Assembly: GCF_002563635.1 (NCBI RefSeq)
Contig: NZ_PDIZ01000001.1
Span: forward strand, 1,116,001 to 1,180,000
Length of the DNA: 64,000 nt
DNA from: Bacillus sp. es.036
GTDB lineage: Bacteria; Bacillota; Bacilli; Bacillales; Guptibacillaceae
Direction: 5' to 3'
Part shown: positions 18,904 through 29,206 of the stretch, piece after piece
How the letters are laid out: each line of letters opens with the position of its first letter
How positions within the stretch are numbered: position 1 is the first letter of the stretch
Made by a program: the position numbers and the translations under genes
Notes under the pieces: model-generated
Seen by the model: only the letters and a program-made list of their open reading frames with translations
Told to the model about the DNA's origin: nothing
Database searches by the model: none

Positions 18904-18910
18904 CACCTTT

Positions 18911-18937
18911 AGGGAACAGATTATTCTGTTCCCTTTT
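18911..18937 (+). terminator. Intrinsic terminator after pgsA
   Basis: AGGGAACAG ATTATT CTGTTCCCT followed by TTT. Confidence 0.88.
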
Positions 18938-19017
18938 GAGCCCTCATAAGGCAATTAAATTTAAGCGTATCTTTGTTTCTTCAGTGCGCATTCTTATACG
19001 TAAAGGCAAAACCATTG

Positions 19018-19023
19018 TATAAT
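19018..19023 (+). promoter_or_regulatory. Possible -10 element of the cinA promoter
   Basis: A consensus TATAAT stands 64 bases before the cinA start, but I see no convincing -35 at the right distance. Confidence 0.35.
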
Positions 19024-19087
19024 GGAAGTGGAAGAATTATGAGCTATTGAATCAGAATCTTGATTCAAATAGAGGGGATGGTTACAA

Positions 19088-20317
19088 ATGAATGCTGAAA
19101 TCATTGGAATCGGTTCAGAGTTATTACTCGGACAAATCGCAAACACGAACGCACAGTTCATCTCACAACGCCTAGCTGATCTTGGAATTAATGTTTTCTA
19201 TCACACGGTAGTTGGCGATAATAATGAGCGTTTAAAACAGGCGATTGAAGTCGCTCAGACGCGCTCAGACCTACTCGTTTTCACAGGTGGACTTGGTCCG
19301 ACGAAAGATGATCTTACGAAAGAAACGATCGCAGAAACTCTTAATAAACAGCTTGTTTATAACGAAGAGGCGATGAAAACGATTCAAGCTTATTATGACA
19401 AAACAGGTGCTCCTATGTCGGAAAATAACCGTAAACAGGCACTAGTCCTAGAAGGTGCTGCCGTTCTTCGAAATGATAATGGCATGGCTCCCGGTATGGC
19501 GCTTACGGAGAACAACCACACGTACATGCTTTTCCCAGGTCCTCCGAAAGAACTTTACCCGATGTTTACAAACTATGCAGAGCCCTATTTACTTGGCCAG
19601 CTGAAGCAAGGAGATACGATTGTCTCACGTGTTCTTCGGTTTTTTGGTATTGGAGAATCGAGGCTTGAAACAGAACTTGAAGACTTAATTGATCAGCAAA
19701 CGAACCCTACAATTGCGCCGCTTGCAGGAGAGTGGGAAGTGACGCTTCGTTTAACCGCAAAAGCTGACTCAAAAGAAGAAGCAAACAAGTTGATTGATGA
19801 AACTGAAAAGAAAATTCATGCACGCGTTGGAACTTTTTTGTATGGGTATGGAGAGACATCACTTCCAAAAGAAGTCTTTTTAATGCTAAAGGATCGGAAC
19901 TGGTCGATCTCAACAGCAGAGAGTCTAACAGGCGGGATGTTTAGTCAGGAGTTAACAGATCTCCCTGGAGTATCATCACTTTTCTACGGTGGGGTTGTGT
20001 GTTACTCTAACGAAGTAAAGCGAGAGATCGGCGTATCAAAAGAGACACTGGAAGCATACGGTGCCGTAAGTGAAGAATGTGCGATTGAACTCGCTAGAAG
20101 CGTAAAAGCGAAATATAAAACAGACGTCGGCATCAGTTTTACAGGGGTTGCAGGCCCTGATCCTAGTGAAGGGAAAGACGCTGGCACTGTTTATATCGGT
20201 GTCGCCGCACCATCTGGTGAAAAAGTGGTTGCCCTGAATCTTGCTGGGAACCGCAATGCGATTCGCAAACGTACTGTGAAACATGGATTTAATACATTAT
20301 TGAAGTTAGAAAGGTGA
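19088..20317 (+). CDS. cinA: CinA family protein (competence/damage-inducible; nicotinamide-nucleotide amidase domain)
   Basis: A 409-aa two-domain protein. The N-terminal half is a molybdopterin-binding-like (COG1058) domain beginning [13 protein letters not shown] with [15 protein letters not shown]; such domains hydrolyse ADP-ribose-type pyrophosphates. The C-terminal half (from about residue 250, [15 protein letters not shown]...[14 protein letters not shown]) is the PncC-type NMN deamidase. In naturally competent Firmicutes cinA is usually followed by recA; here a DEAD-box helicase gene starts only 12 bases after its stop and separates the two. Confidence 0.93.
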   Translation: MNAEIIGIGSELLLGQIANTNAQFISQRLADLGINVFYHTVVGDNNERLKQAIEVAQTRSDLLVFTGGLGPTKDDLTKETIAETLNKQLVYNEEAMKTIQAYYDKTGAPMSENNRKQALVLEGAAVLRNDNGMAPGMALTENNHTYMLFPGPPKELYPMFTNYAEPYLLGQLKQGDTIVSRVLRFFGIGESRLETELEDLIDQQTNPTIAPLAGEWEVTLRLTAKADSKEEANKLIDETEKKIHARVGTFLYGYGETSLPKEVFLMLKDRNWSISTAESLTGGMFSQELTDLPGVSSLFYGGVVCYSNEVKREIGVSKETLEAYGAVSEECAIELARSVKAKYKTDVGISFTGVAGPDPSEGKDAGTVYIGVAAPSGEKVVALNLAGNRNAIRKRTVKHGFNTLLKLER

Positions 20318-20329
20318 ATGTCCTAAGTT

Positions 20330-21898
20330 ATGAAGAATTTTGAAGACTTTGCACTATCAAACGAAGTGAAAAAAGCTGTGCTCGAGCTTGGCTTTAAAGA
20401 AGCCACTCCCATCCAGGAAAAAGCTCTTGAACCAATTTTAGAAGGAAGAGATATGATTGGTCAGGCACAGACGGGTACAGGGAAAACAGCCGCTTTTGGT
20501 ATTCCTGTGATTGAGAAAGTAAAGAAAATTGGTGGTCCTGAAGCGATCATCTTAACTCCAACACGTGAGCTTGCGATGCAGGTAGCGATTGAACTGCAGA
20601 AGCTTTCAAAATACAAAGGCTTAAATGTTCTCGCGGTATATGGCGGAGAACCAATCTATCATCAAATTCGCGCTTTAAAAAGAGGCGTTAACATTGTGGT
20701 TGGAACACCGGGACGTATGCTTGACCATCTGAAGCGCAAGACGCTTCGCACGGATAATATTCATACAGCGATTCTTGATGAAGCAGATGAAATGCTTGAT
20801 ATGGGCTTTATTGATGATATTGAACTGATTTTTAAGCAGCTTCCTGTTAAGCGTCAGTCACTTTTATTTTCCGCTACTATTCCTGCACCAATTCGTAAGC
20901 TTTCAAGTAAGTATTTGAAAGATCCGATTACCATTTCCGTTTCTAAAGGGGATGTCACCGCTGATACAGTGGAGCAAGTGTATTACCGCACGTTCGAAAG
21001 TGACAAATTTGATACGCTCTGTCGCGTGATTGAAAGCGAAGATATTCGCCTTGGTATTATTTTCACTAAGACGAAAAAAGGAGCTGCGCAAGTTACGGAA
21101 TCATTGAAAAAGCGTGGGTACCGAGCAGAAGAGCTTCATGGTGACTTGACACAGCAACAGCGATCTAAAGTCATGAATCTCTTTAGACGATCACAAGTGA
21201 ACTTCCTTGTCGCCACAGATATCGCTGCAAGGGGCATCGATGTGGCACATGTAAGCCACGTCATTAACTATGATATCCCTGAGGATCCAGAACGCTATGT
21301 CCATCGTATTGGACGCACGGGTCGCGCTGGAAACAAAGGGATTGCGCTAACGCTTGTAACGCCAAAGGATATGCGCTTCCTTCAGTCAATTGAATCAAAG
21401 ATCAAGTTAAATCTTTCAGCTGAGCCTCTCCAAGATGAGACGGTAGATCTTGATAACATCGTCAAATCTGTTGAAAAGCAGCTGAAAAAACAGAAAACTG
21501 ATTCAACGGCCAGAGAAACGGCTGATCTTCTACTTGCAAAATACAACGCTGAAGATCTTGTTCAAGCATTCCTTGAAAATGCCATACAAGAGAAGCAAAA
21601 CACGACGCCTTCTGAATATAACTTCGGTGAAACTGGAGGACAGAACGGAATGGTTCGTTTCTTCTTGAATGTGGGTCGTAACATTGATCTTCATCCTAAA
21701 AAACTGCTAAGTGAGCTTTCAGCTATGGCTGGTGTTGAGACAGAATCAGTAGGCCGCATTGATATCTTTGAGAAATTCTCATTCTTTGAAGTGCATGAAG
21801 ACGTGGCACCGTTCGTCTATGAAGCGCTTCGAGCTGGTGGTGTTGATGGTAAATCAATCCACTTAGAACCTGCAAAACCACAAAAAAGCAGAGTGTAA
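20330..21898 (+). CDS. DEAD-box RNA helicase with C-terminal DbpA-type RNA-binding domain
   Basis: An ATP-dependent RNA helicase of 522 aa. Motifs in order: Q motif (FKEATPIQEKAL), I AQTGTGKT, Ia PTRELA, GG, II DEAD, III SAT, IV IIFTKTK, V ARGID, VI HRIGRTGRAG. After an acidic/lysine linker the last ~80 residues (MVRFFLNVGRNIDLHPKKLLSELSA...) match the DbpA RNA-recognition domain, which in B. subtilis YxiN/DbpA directs the enzyme to 23S rRNA. A ribosome-assembly role is therefore likely but not proven. The spacing from AAAGGTG to the ATG is long (about 13 bases). It sits between cinA and recA, where B. subtilis has no gene. Confidence 0.9.
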   Translation: MKNFEDFALSNEVKKAVLELGFKEATPIQEKALEPILEGRDMIGQAQTGTGKTAAFGIPVIEKVKKIGGPEAIILTPTRELAMQVAIELQKLSKYKGLNVLAVYGGEPIYHQIRALKRGVNIVVGTPGRMLDHLKRKTLRTDNIHTAILDEADEMLDMGFIDDIELIFKQLPVKRQSLLFSATIPAPIRKLSSKYLKDPITISVSKGDVTADTVEQVYYRTFESDKFDTLCRVIESEDIRLGIIFTKTKKGAAQVTESLKKRGYRAEELHGDLTQQQRSKVMNLFRRSQVNFLVATDIAARGIDVAHVSHVINYDIPEDPERYVHRIGRTGRAGNKGIALTLVTPKDMRFLQSIESKIKLNLSAEPLQDETVDLDNIVKSVEKQLKKQKTDSTARETADLLLAKYNAEDLVQAFLENAIQEKQNTTPSEYNFGETGGQNGMVRFFLNVGRNIDLHPKKLLSELSAMAGVETESVGRIDIFEKFSFFEVHEDVAPFVYEALRAGGVDGKSIHLEPAKPQKSRV

Positions 21899-21906
21899 AA
21901 AATGTG

Positions 21907-21944
21907 ACGATCAGCTCCAATAGGGGGCTGGTCGTTCTTCTTTC
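21907..21944 (+). terminator. Intrinsic terminator after the DEAD-box gene
   Basis: ACGATCAGCTCC, short loop, GGGGCTGGTCGT (two G:U pairs) then TCTTCTTTC. It isolates recA from the upstream transcript. Confidence 0.8.
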
Positions 21945-22000
21945 ATCGTTCATTCATAGAGCGAAAGAAAAAGTCAATAGACTCTTGAAATAAAAAAAGA

Positions 22001-22014
22001 CGAATAAATGTTCG
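22001..22014 (+). promoter_or_regulatory. LexA (SOS) box of recA
   Basis: CGAATAAATGTTCG matches the Bacillus SOS consensus CGAACRNRYGTTCG except for T at position 5, a variant also found at B. subtilis recA. It lies nine bases before the -35 of the recA promoter, placing recA under damage control. Confidence 0.85.
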
Positions 22015-22022
22015 GTTTTCTA

Positions 22023-22051
22023 TTGGCAAATGACCTAAAAAGAGATATGAT
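22023..22051 (+). promoter_or_regulatory. Sigma-A promoter of recA
   Basis: TTGGCA (22023-22028), 17-base spacer, TATGAT (22046-22051); start expected near 22058. Confidence 0.8.
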
Positions 22052-22084
22052 AGTGATAGCTTAATAACGAGGAGGAATTCATTC

Positions 22085-23131
22085 GTGAGTGATCGTAAAG
22101 CTGCCTTAGATATGGCACTTAGACAAATAGAAAAACAATTCGGTAAAGGTTCAATCATGAAACTCGGCGAACAAGCTGAGCAAAGAGTCTCTACGGTATC
22201 CACTGGTTCACTGGCTCTTGATATTGCTCTTGGTGTAGGAGGGTATCCAAGAGGCCGTGTCATCGAAGTTTACGGCCCGGAATCTTCTGGTAAAACTACC
22301 GTTGCTCTTCATGCCATTGCAGAAGTTCAGCGTAACGGCGGTCAGGCCGCATTTATCGATGCTGAGCACGCACTTGATCCGGTTTATGCAGAAAAGCTTG
22401 GTGTTAACATTGATGAGCTATTGCTTTCTCAACCTGACACAGGAGAGCAAGCCCTAGAAATCGCTGAAGCGCTCGTACGAAGTGGAGCAGTTGATATGGT
22501 CGTTGTTGACTCCGTTGCTGCCCTTGTACCAAAGGCTGAAATCGAAGGTGAAATGGGAGATGCACACGTTGGTTTGCAGGCGCGTTTAATGTCTCAAGCG
22601 CTTCGTAAGCTTTCTGGTGCGATTAATAAATCCAAAACAACCGCGGTCTTTATTAACCAAATTCGTGAAAAAGTTGGGGTTATGTTCGGAAATCCAGAAA
22701 CAACTCCAGGCGGACGTGCACTGAAATTCTATTCATCTGTTCGATTAGAAGTTCGTCGTGCTGAGACGCTGAAACAGGGTAATGATATGGTCGGTAACAA
22801 AACGCGTATTAAAGTTGTAAAGAACAAGGTGGCTCCGCCGTTTAAACAGGCAGAAGTCGACATCATGTACGGGGAAGGTATTTCCAAGCAGGGTGAGATC
22901 CTTGATATTGGTTCTAACCTTGAAATCGTTCAGAAGAGCGGCGCATGGTTCTCATTCGAAGGCGAACGCCTTGGACAGGGTCGCGAAAATGCGAAACAAT
23001 TCTTGAAAGAAAACCCGGCAATGGAAGCTGAGATTGAAGGGCGTATTCGCGCTCATCATAATCTTGATGCCGATAAGCAAGTGGATGAAGCGGCTGCAGG
23101 TAAAGAAACGCTTCTTCCTGACGAAGAATAA
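22085..23131 (+). CDS. recA: Recombinase RecA
   Basis: Central homologous-recombination and SOS co-protease protein. The 348-aa sequence has Walker [10 protein letters not shown] (about 66-74), Walker [12 protein letters not shown], loop L1 [10 protein letters not shown] and the loop L2 region around [16 protein letters not shown]. The C terminus is acidic. Start is GTG at 22085 after AGGAGG. It has its own SOS promoter and a strong terminator, so it is a single-gene unit here. Confidence 0.99.
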   Translation: MSDRKAALDMALRQIEKQFGKGSIMKLGEQAEQRVSTVSTGSLALDIALGVGGYPRGRVIEVYGPESSGKTTVALHAIAEVQRNGGQAAFIDAEHALDPVYAEKLGVNIDELLLSQPDTGEQALEIAEALVRSGAVDMVVVDSVAALVPKAEIEGEMGDAHVGLQARLMSQALRKLSGAINKSKTTAVFINQIREKVGVMFGNPETTPGGRALKFYSSVRLEVRRAETLKQGNDMVGNKTRIKVVKNKVAPPFKQAEVDIMYGEGISKQGEILDIGSNLEIVQKSGAWFSFEGERLGQGRENAKQFLKENPAMEAEIEGRIRAHHNLDADKQVDEAAAGKETLLPDEE

Positions 23132-23139
23132 AAGCTTTG

Positions 23140-23170
23140 AAAAAGCCGGTCACTAAGACCGGCTTTTTCT
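23140..23170 (+). terminator. Intrinsic terminator after recA
   Basis: AAAAAGCCGGTC ACTAA GACCGGCTTTTT, a perfect stem. Confidence 0.93.
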
Positions 23171-23508
23171 CTAACTACATAGTCTTTGTATACTAGTCTT
23201 TTCACCATAAAACTTACTGGATTTCCATGATCAGGCAGTGAATGACCATTCAATTACAAAGTTATCACGAGAAGTTTAAGGCGTAAAAATGAGCTAGAAA
23301 GAGATATTTAAAGGGATTTTGCCTCTATGTGCTCTCTTGACAACCTTTACGCTGAAAGATACAATATTAATTGTATAATTATAATTTTCTAGTAAAATTA
23401 TACTTTACTCTTAAAAGATGACATGTGCTGGATTGAAATCTTGCAAGTGGTACTAAGAATTAACATGACAGCAAACCAACAAGTTGATAGCAGGAGGAGG
23501 TGAGTTCG
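23171..23508 (+). promoter_or_regulatory. recA-rny intergenic region with consensus promoter
   Basis: About 340 bases without a gene. TTGACA (23337-23342), 17-base spacer and TACAAT (23360-23365) form a near-consensus sigma-A promoter for rny, implying a leader of roughly 135 bases. The AT-rich stretch around 23370-23400 carries more TATAAT-like words. The GGAGGAGG RBS is at 23493-23500. I see no riboswitch or ORF in the rest. Confidence 0.75.
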
Positions 23509-25071
23509 ATGGATATAGTGATCATCATCTCCACTATGCTGGTCTCTGCAGTAGTCGGAGCAGTTGTTGGATTTCTTGTTCGCAAAACGATTGCTGAAGC
23601 GAAAATCTCCAGTGCAGAAATGGAAGCGCAACGGATTATCAAAGAGGGTAAAAACGACGCTGAAGCTTTGAAAAAGGAAGCTATGCTTGAAGCGAAGGAC
23701 GAGAATCATAATCTTCGTGTTGAAGCTGAGCGTGAAATTCGTGAACGCAGAAATGAGTTACAAAAACAAGAGAATCGTTTGGTACAAAAAGAAGAGGTCC
23801 TTGATCGTAAAAGTGAGACTCTTGACAAAAAAGAGGATTCCCTCGAAAGAAGAGAGGACTCTCTCACCAAAAAACAACGACAAATTGAAGAGATGGAAGG
23901 CAAAGTGGAGGAGTTGCTTCAAGAGCAACAACACGAGCTTCAGCGAATTTCCGGTTTAACGAGGGAAGAAGCGAAGCAAATCATCTTCCGTGAAAGCGAG
24001 CAGGAACTTGAGCATGAATTAGCGCAGATGGTGAAAGAGCGCGAGAACTTTGCGAAAGAAGAAGCTGATAAGAAAGCGAGAGAAGTCCTATCGCTTGCGA
24101 TTCAGCGCTGTGCTGCGGATCATGTTGCAGAAACAACGGTTTCCGTTGTTAACCTGCCTAATGATGAGATGAAAGGTCGGATCATTGGTCGTGAAGGCCG
24201 AAACATTCGAACTCTTGAAACGCTAACGGGGATTGACCTAATTATCGATGATACACCTGAGGCAGTTATTTTGTCCGGTTTTGATCCGATTCGAAGAGAA
24301 ATTGCTCGTAATGCCCTGGATAAACTCGTACAGGATGGTAGAATTCACCCTGCACGAATTGAAGAAATGGTTGAGAAATCACGCAGGGAAGTGGATGAAT
24401 ACATTCGCGAAGTGGGAGAACAATCCACATTTGAAATTGGAGTTCACGGACTCCACCCAGATCTTATTAAGATTCTGGGCCGATTGAAGTTCCGTACAAG
24501 TTATGGACAGAATGTCTTGAAGCATTCTATGGAAGTAGCTTATTTAACCGGTCTAATGGCCGCAGAGCTTGGAGAAGATGTACAGCTTGCACGTCGCGCT
24601 GGTCTCCTTCACGATCTCGGTAAAGCGATTGACCACGAAGTTGAAGGTAGCCACGTTGAAATTGGCGTCGAGCTTGCAACGAAGTATAAAGAGCATCCGG
24701 TTGTTATTAATGCAATCGCATCTCACCATGGTGATACGGAAGCAACATCAGTAATCTCCACGCTTGTGGCAGCAGCCGACGCTCTATCAGCTGCACGTCC
24801 AGGAGCGCGTCGTGAAACGCTTGAGACGTACATTCGTCGTCTTGAGAAGCTTGAAGAAATTTCTGAGTCGTTTGAAGGCGTTGAGAAATCATTCGCTATT
24901 CAAGCAGGTCGAGAAATTCGGATTATGGTAAAACCTGATCTAGTCGATGACGTTTCATCGTATCGTCTTGCACGAGAGATTACAAAGAAAATCGAAAATG
25001 AACTGGACTACCCTGGGCACATTAAGGTCACGGTCATCCGTGAAACAAGGGCAGTTGAGTATGCAAAATAA
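23509..25071 (+). CDS. rny: Ribonuclease Y
   Basis: Membrane-anchored endoribonuclease that starts bulk and site-specific mRNA decay. The 520-aa protein has an N-terminal membrane helix (about 2-25), a long charged coiled coil (about 30-190), a KH domain with [11 protein letters not shown] and an HD domain with [14 protein letters not shown] at 23500 overlaps the RBS; the ATG at 23509 is eight bases from AGGAGG. In B. subtilis RNase Y works with the YaaT/YlbF/YmcA complex, and ymcA (ricA) is also in this window. Confidence 0.96.
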   Translation: MDIVIIISTMLVSAVVGAVVGFLVRKTIAEAKISSAEMEAQRIIKEGKNDAEALKKEAMLEAKDENHNLRVEAEREIRERRNELQKQENRLVQKEEVLDRKSETLDKKEDSLERREDSLTKKQRQIEEMEGKVEELLQEQQHELQRISGLTREEAKQIIFRESEQELEHELAQMVKERENFAKEEADKKAREVLSLAIQRCAADHVAETTVSVVNLPNDEMKGRIIGREGRNIRTLETLTGIDLIIDDTPEAVILSGFDPIRREIARNALDKLVQDGRIHPARIEEMVEKSRREVDEYIREVGEQSTFEIGVHGLHPDLIKILGRLKFRTSYGQNVLKHSMEVAYLTGLMAAELGEDVQLARRAGLLHDLGKAIDHEVEGSHVEIGVELATKYKEHPVVINAIASHHGDTEATSVISTLVAAADALSAARPGARRETLETYIRRLEKLEEISESFEGVEKSFAIQAGREIRIMVKPDLVDDVSSYRLAREITKKIENELDYPGHIKVTVIRETRAVEYAK

Positions 25072-25098
25072 AGCGATGCCGCGCGCATCGCTTTATTT
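25066..25098 (+). terminator. Intrinsic terminator after rny
   Basis: AAATAAAGCGATG / CATCGCTTTATTT stem with loop CCGCGCG; the left arm covers the stop codon. Confidence 0.88.
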
Positions 25099-25176
25099 AA
25101 TTTCACCAAAAACTTACGAATGATACTTTCTTTTGATAAACTGATAAAGAATGAAAACAGAGATTGGAGCATTAAT

Positions 25177-25971
25177 ATGAAGATTTTATTTATTGGAGAC
25201 GTTGTCGGTTCTCCTGGACGCAATATGGTTTCAACCTATTTACCTCGCTTAAAGAAAAAATATAAACCTACCTTTACAATTGTAAATGGAGAAAATGCTG
25301 CAAGTGGGCGTGGCATTACAGAAAAAATTTATCGTGGCTTTCTTGAGTCAGGTGCTCAAGTCATTACAATGGGGAACCATACGTGGGATAACCGAGAGAT
25401 TTTTGAATTTATTGATCGTGCTCCGAAGCTCGTCAGACCTGCAAATTATCCAGAAGGAACACCTGGAAATGGATCAACGATTGTAAACATAAATGGCATT
25501 GAAGTTGGCGTCATTAACCTGCAAGGTCGAACGTTTCTTCCTGCAATGGATGATCCCTTCCGTAAAGCGGATGAACTGATTGAAGAAATGAGAGAAAGGA
25601 CACCAGTTATTTTTGTTGATTTTCATGCAGAAACAACAAGTGAAAAACAAGCGATGGGCTGGTACCTTGATGGAAGAGTAACCGCGGTTGTTGGAACGCA
25701 CACTCATGTGCAAACGGCTGATGAGCGTATTTTGCCTGGCGGGACAGCTTACTTAACAGATGCTGGGATGACAGGACCTTACGATGGCATTCTAGGTATG
25801 GAGCGAGAAGCTGTTATCAATAAGTTCCTGACAACGATGCCTGTGAGGTTTGAAGTAACGAAAGGGCGGGAACAACTTAGTGGGGTCTTTTTAACACTAG
25901 ATCCAAAAACTGGTAAGGCCACCAAGATTGAACGGATTGCCATTAACGACGACCATCCATTCTATGATTAA
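25177..25971 (+). CDS. ymdB: YmdB metallophosphoesterase
   Basis: A 264-aa calcineurin-like phosphoesterase of the YmdB family, which hydrolyses 2',3'-cyclic nucleotides and in B. subtilis affects biofilm and motility decisions. Metal-binding motifs are FIGDVVGSPGR, NGENAA, GNHTWDNRE, DFHAETTSEK and GTHTHVQTADE. The in-frame start at 25120 overlaps the rny terminator region; the ATG at 25177 gives the family N terminus (MKILFIGDVVG). It lies between rny and spoVS as in B. subtilis. Confidence 0.94.
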   Translation: MKILFIGDVVGSPGRNMVSTYLPRLKKKYKPTFTIVNGENAASGRGITEKIYRGFLESGAQVITMGNHTWDNREIFEFIDRAPKLVRPANYPEGTPGNGSTIVNINGIEVGVINLQGRTFLPAMDDPFRKADELIEEMRERTPVIFVDFHAETTSEKQAMGWYLDGRVTAVVGTHTHVQTADERILPGGTAYLTDAGMTGPYDGILGMEREAVINKFLTTMPVRFEVTKGREQLSGVFLTLDPKTGKATKIERIAINDDHPFYD

Positions 25972-26072
25972 AGAACGTTTGGAAAAAATGGCGGAAACAG
26001 CAGGAATACAAGCTTCTTACAAGGAATATAGTCTAGAGTGGTAATGGATGATCAAATTAAGGAGGGGCTATA

Positions 26073-26333
26073 ATGGATATATTAAAAGTTTCAGCAAAAT
26101 CCAATCCTAATTCTGTAGCTGGTGCACTTGCGGGCGTCCTTCGGGAACGCGGAAATGCCGAGATTCAAGCGATTGGAGCAGGTGCACTAAATCAGGCTGT
26201 GAAGGCAGTAGCCATCGCAAGAGGGTTTGTAGCACCTAGTGGCGTTGACCTCATTTGTATCCCTGCTTTCACTGATATATTAATTGATGGTGAAGAGCGT
26301 ACCGCAATTAAGCTTATTGTAGAGCCTCGCTAA
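26073..26333 (+). CDS. spoVS: Stage V sporulation protein S
   Basis: An 86-aa Alba-fold protein (MDILKVSAKSNPNSVAGALAG...) essentially identical across spore formers. In B. subtilis it is needed for coat assembly and heat resistance and is under sigma-H. RBS AAGGAGGGG. It is flanked by ymdB and, after a terminator, by accessory metabolic genes. Identity is very secure. Confidence 0.97.
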   Translation: MDILKVSAKSNPNSVAGALAGVLRERGNAEIQAIGAGALNQAVKAVAIARGFVAPSGVDLICIPAFTDILIDGEERTAIKLIVEPR

Positions 26334-26346
26334 ATAGTTCCGTCAG

Positions 26347-26379
26347 AAAAACCTGTTTGTTTTTACAAACAGGTTTTTT
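26347..26379 (+). terminator. Intrinsic terminator after spoVS
   Basis: AAAAACCTGTTTGT TTTT ACAAACAGGTTTTTT, perfect stem. Confidence 0.93.
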
Positions 26380-26421
26380 ATACTTTTATTTGAACCATAG
26401 GAAGCATGAAGGAGGATCATC

Positions 26422-27345
26422 ATGAATATAGTAGATGCACATTGTGACGTGCTATGTAAAATGTGGCTTAACCCGTCTCTCTCATTTGAGAATGGTCAAA
26501 GCCTTCATACGAATCTTGAACAAATGAGGAAAGCGGGAGCAAAGCTACAGCTCTTTGCGATTTACGTTCCAGAAAACGTGCCAGATTCCGCTAAATTTGA
26601 TTGTGCGCTAGAGATGGTGGATATTTTCCATGAGAAAATTGTAAAACCTTATGATGACGTCGTAGCAGTCTATTCAAAAAAAGAAGCAGAACAGCTTCCT
26701 AAAGGGAAAATAGGTGTGATGCTAACACTAGAGGGTGTTGATGCGATTGGGCGCGAAGCAACAAGGTTAAAAACATTGATCAGACTCGGCGTGCGATCAG
26801 TTGGTTTAACATGGAACTATGGGAATGCAACGGCTGACGGTATCCTTGAATCGCGAGGCGCAGGATTAACCGATTTTGGTAGAAGCGTTGTTGATTTACA
26901 TAACCAGCATCGGATTTGGACAGATGTTTCCCATCTTTCTGTACGGGCCTTCTGGGATGTCGTCGAACATGGACGATATGTACTCGCAAGTCATTCCAAT
27001 GCAAAAGCGATTTGCACGCACCCAAGGAACCTTGATAACCAGCAGTTAACGTCTTTAATCGAAAAGGATGCCTTAATCGGTGTTACTTTTGTACCAAAGT
27101 TTTTGCGTAATGACCGCAATGCTAGTGTTTCGGATATTATCCATCATATTGAACACATTTGTAGCCTCGGGGGTGCGGAAAATATAGGACTTGGCTCTGA
27201 TTTTGATGGTATTGATCAAGTTCCGAAAGATCTAACATGTTACAGCGACTATCCTCGACTTATTGAGGAGCTACATCGCTATTACAATGACGACCAGGTA
27301 AAGGGCTTTTTAGGTGAAAATTTGATTGCTAGAGTCCCTAGCTAA
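26422..27345 (+). CDS. Membrane (renal-type) dipeptidase, peptidase family M19
   Basis: A 307-aa zinc dipeptidase of the amidohydrolase superfamily. It begins with the metal ligand motif DAHCD, has the bridging glutamate in MLTLEGVDA, the late histidine of LASHSNAKAICTHPRN and GLGSDFDGID near the end. Family members cleave dipeptides, including those with D-residues. No signal peptide is visible, so it is probably cytoplasmic. ATG after GGAGG. It precedes the korAB genes with a gap of about 110 bases; co-transcription is possible. Confidence 0.88.
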   Translation: MNIVDAHCDVLCKMWLNPSLSFENGQSLHTNLEQMRKAGAKLQLFAIYVPENVPDSAKFDCALEMVDIFHEKIVKPYDDVVAVYSKKEAEQLPKGKIGVMLTLEGVDAIGREATRLKTLIRLGVRSVGLTWNYGNATADGILESRGAGLTDFGRSVVDLHNQHRIWTDVSHLSVRAFWDVVEHGRYVLASHSNAKAICTHPRNLDNQQLTSLIEKDALIGVTFVPKFLRNDRNASVSDIIHHIEHICSLGGAENIGLGSDFDGIDQVPKDLTCYSDYPRLIEELHRYYNDDQVKGFLGENLIARVPS

Positions 27346-27454
27346 GTAAGAATTTAGGAATTGTCAGTTTTAAGAGCAGGGAATTATCATCCTATTTCGA
27401 ACTAGTAATATAAGCAAGCGGTTTCAGGTACTAGATTAGAAAGGGTGGGACGTT

Positions 27455-29206
27455 ATGATCGAACAACTTTCGTGGAAAGTTGGAGGACAGCAGGGTGAAG
27501 GAATAGACAGTACAGGAGAAATATTTGCAATTGCATTAAATCGACTTGGCTACTATTTATACGGTTACCGGCATTTCTCGTCCCGTATTAAAGGCGGGCA
27601 TACGAATAATAAAATTCGCGTTAGCACGAAAGAAGTTCGAGCGGTTTCAGATGACCTCGACATGCTGATTGCGTTTGATCAAGAAACGATCGACGTCAAT
27701 GCACATGAACTTCATAGTAGAGGAATCATTATAGCCGATGCCAAATTTAAACCAGTAAAGCCTGATCATTGTCAGGCGACACTTGTTATCATTCCCTTTA
27801 CTGAAATCGCGACTGAACTTGGCACTTCTTTAATGAAAAACATGGTAGCAATCGGGGCTACGAGTGCTGCTCTAGGTATAGAGACTGCGACGTATCAAGC
27901 CGTAGTAGAAGAAATTTTTGGGCGAAAAGGCGAAAAAGTCGTCAACAATAACATGGAGGCTATTCAGCGTGGTGCCGATGCTTATACAGCTTCTGCTGGG
28001 GAAAGTGTCCAAACACTTTCTCTTAAAAAAGCAGATGGGAAAAATCGCCTGTTCATGATTGGCAATGACGCGATTGCACTAGGGGCGCTTGCAGGTGGAG
28101 CAAGGTTAATGGCAGCTTACCCAATCACCCCAGCATCAGAAATCATGGAATACTTAATTAAGAAGCTTCCGGAATTTGGTGGCACCGTTGTGCAAACAGA
28201 GGATGAAATCGCGGCGGCAACGATGGCTATAGGTTCAAACTATGCGGGGGTTAGAACGTTAACGGCATCTGCCGGACCGGGGTTATCGCTCATGATGGAA
28301 GCCATCGGGTTATCTGGTATTACCGAAACGCCGCTCGTCATCGTCGACACCCAGCGCGGTGGGCCAAGTACTGGACTTCCAACGAAGCAGGAGCAGTCGG
28401 ATTTGCTGGCGATGATTTATGGCACGCATGGGGAGATTCCTAAGATTGTCATTGCGCCGAGTACGGTTGAGGAAGCATTCTATGATGCGATTGAAGCGTT
28501 TAATCTCGCAGAGGAATATCAGTGTCCCGTTATTTTACTCTCAGATCTTCAATTATCTCTTGGCAAGCAATCCGTTGAGCCGCTTGATTACAATAAAATC
28601 AACATTCGAAGGGGTAAGCTGAACGATCAAGAAATCGCTGAAAGAGAAGATAAGTCGTACTATAAACGTTTTGAAATTACGGATGATGGCGTTTCAAATC
28701 GTGTCATTCCAGGAACGAAAAATGGTATTTTTCACGTAACCGGTGTTGAGCACGATGAAACAGGTAAACCGTCAGAAGTTCCGCAAAATCGAAAAAATCA
28801 GATGGAGAAAAGACTTCGTAAAATTCAAAACATCTCCTTTCAAAATCCGATTTACACAGTAGCGCCGCATGAAGCGCCTGATTTGCTGCTAATTGGTTTT
28901 AACTCGACGAGAGGAAGTATCGAGGAAGTTATCCCAAGACTTGAAGCAGATGGCTTAAAAGTCAATCATGCTCAAATTCGTCTTGTACATCCATTTCCAG
29001 CAGATGAGCTTAAGCCATTGTTACAAGCGGCGAAGAAAGTGATTGTGATTGAACACAATGCAACCGGCCAGCTGGCAAGTCTCGTAAAAATGAACGCGGG
29101 GTACGGTGAAAAGATTGAAAGTATATTAAAATACGACGGCAATCCATTCTTACCAGGTGATATCCATCAACAATGTAAGGAGATGTTCGCGAATGGCCAC
29201 ATTTAA
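27455..29206 (+). CDS. korA: 2-oxoacid:ferredoxin oxidoreductase, fused gamma-alpha subunit
   Basis: A 583-aa subunit of the CoA-dependent enzyme that oxidatively decarboxylates 2-oxoglutarate or a related 2-oxoacid and reduces ferredoxin. The gamma domain comes first (GGQQGEGIDSTGEIF, about residues 10-180), followed by the alpha domain (AAYPITPASEIMEYL; TEDEIAAATMAIGS; SAGPGLSLMMEAIG). No ferredoxin domain is fused. The beta subunit gene overlaps its 3' end by 14 bases. In other Bacilli this pair also lies near spoVS and tdh. The 2-oxoglutarate preference is the usual annotation but is not evident from the sequence. Confidence 0.85.
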   Translation: MIEQLSWKVGGQQGEGIDSTGEIFAIALNRLGYYLYGYRHFSSRIKGGHTNNKIRVSTKEVRAVSDDLDMLIAFDQETIDVNAHELHSRGIIIADAKFKPVKPDHCQATLVIIPFTEIATELGTSLMKNMVAIGATSAALGIETATYQAVVEEIFGRKGEKVVNNNMEAIQRGADAYTASAGESVQTLSLKKADGKNRLFMIGNDAIALGALAGGARLMAAYPITPASEIMEYLIKKLPEFGGTVVQTEDEIAAATMAIGSNYAGVRTLTASAGPGLSLMMEAIGLSGITETPLVIVDTQRGGPSTGLPTKQEQSDLLAMIYGTHGEIPKIVIAPSTVEEAFYDAIEAFNLAEEYQCPVILLSDLQLSLGKQSVEPLDYNKINIRRGKLNDQEIAEREDKSYYKRFEITDDGVSNRVIPGTKNGIFHVTGVEHDETGKPSEVPQNRKNQMEKRLRKIQNISFQNPIYTVAPHEAPDLLLIGFNSTRGSIEEVIPRLEADGLKVNHAQIRLVHPFPADELKPLLQAAKKVIVIEHNATGQLASLVKMNAGYGEKIESILKYDGNPFLPGDIHQQCKEMFANGHI

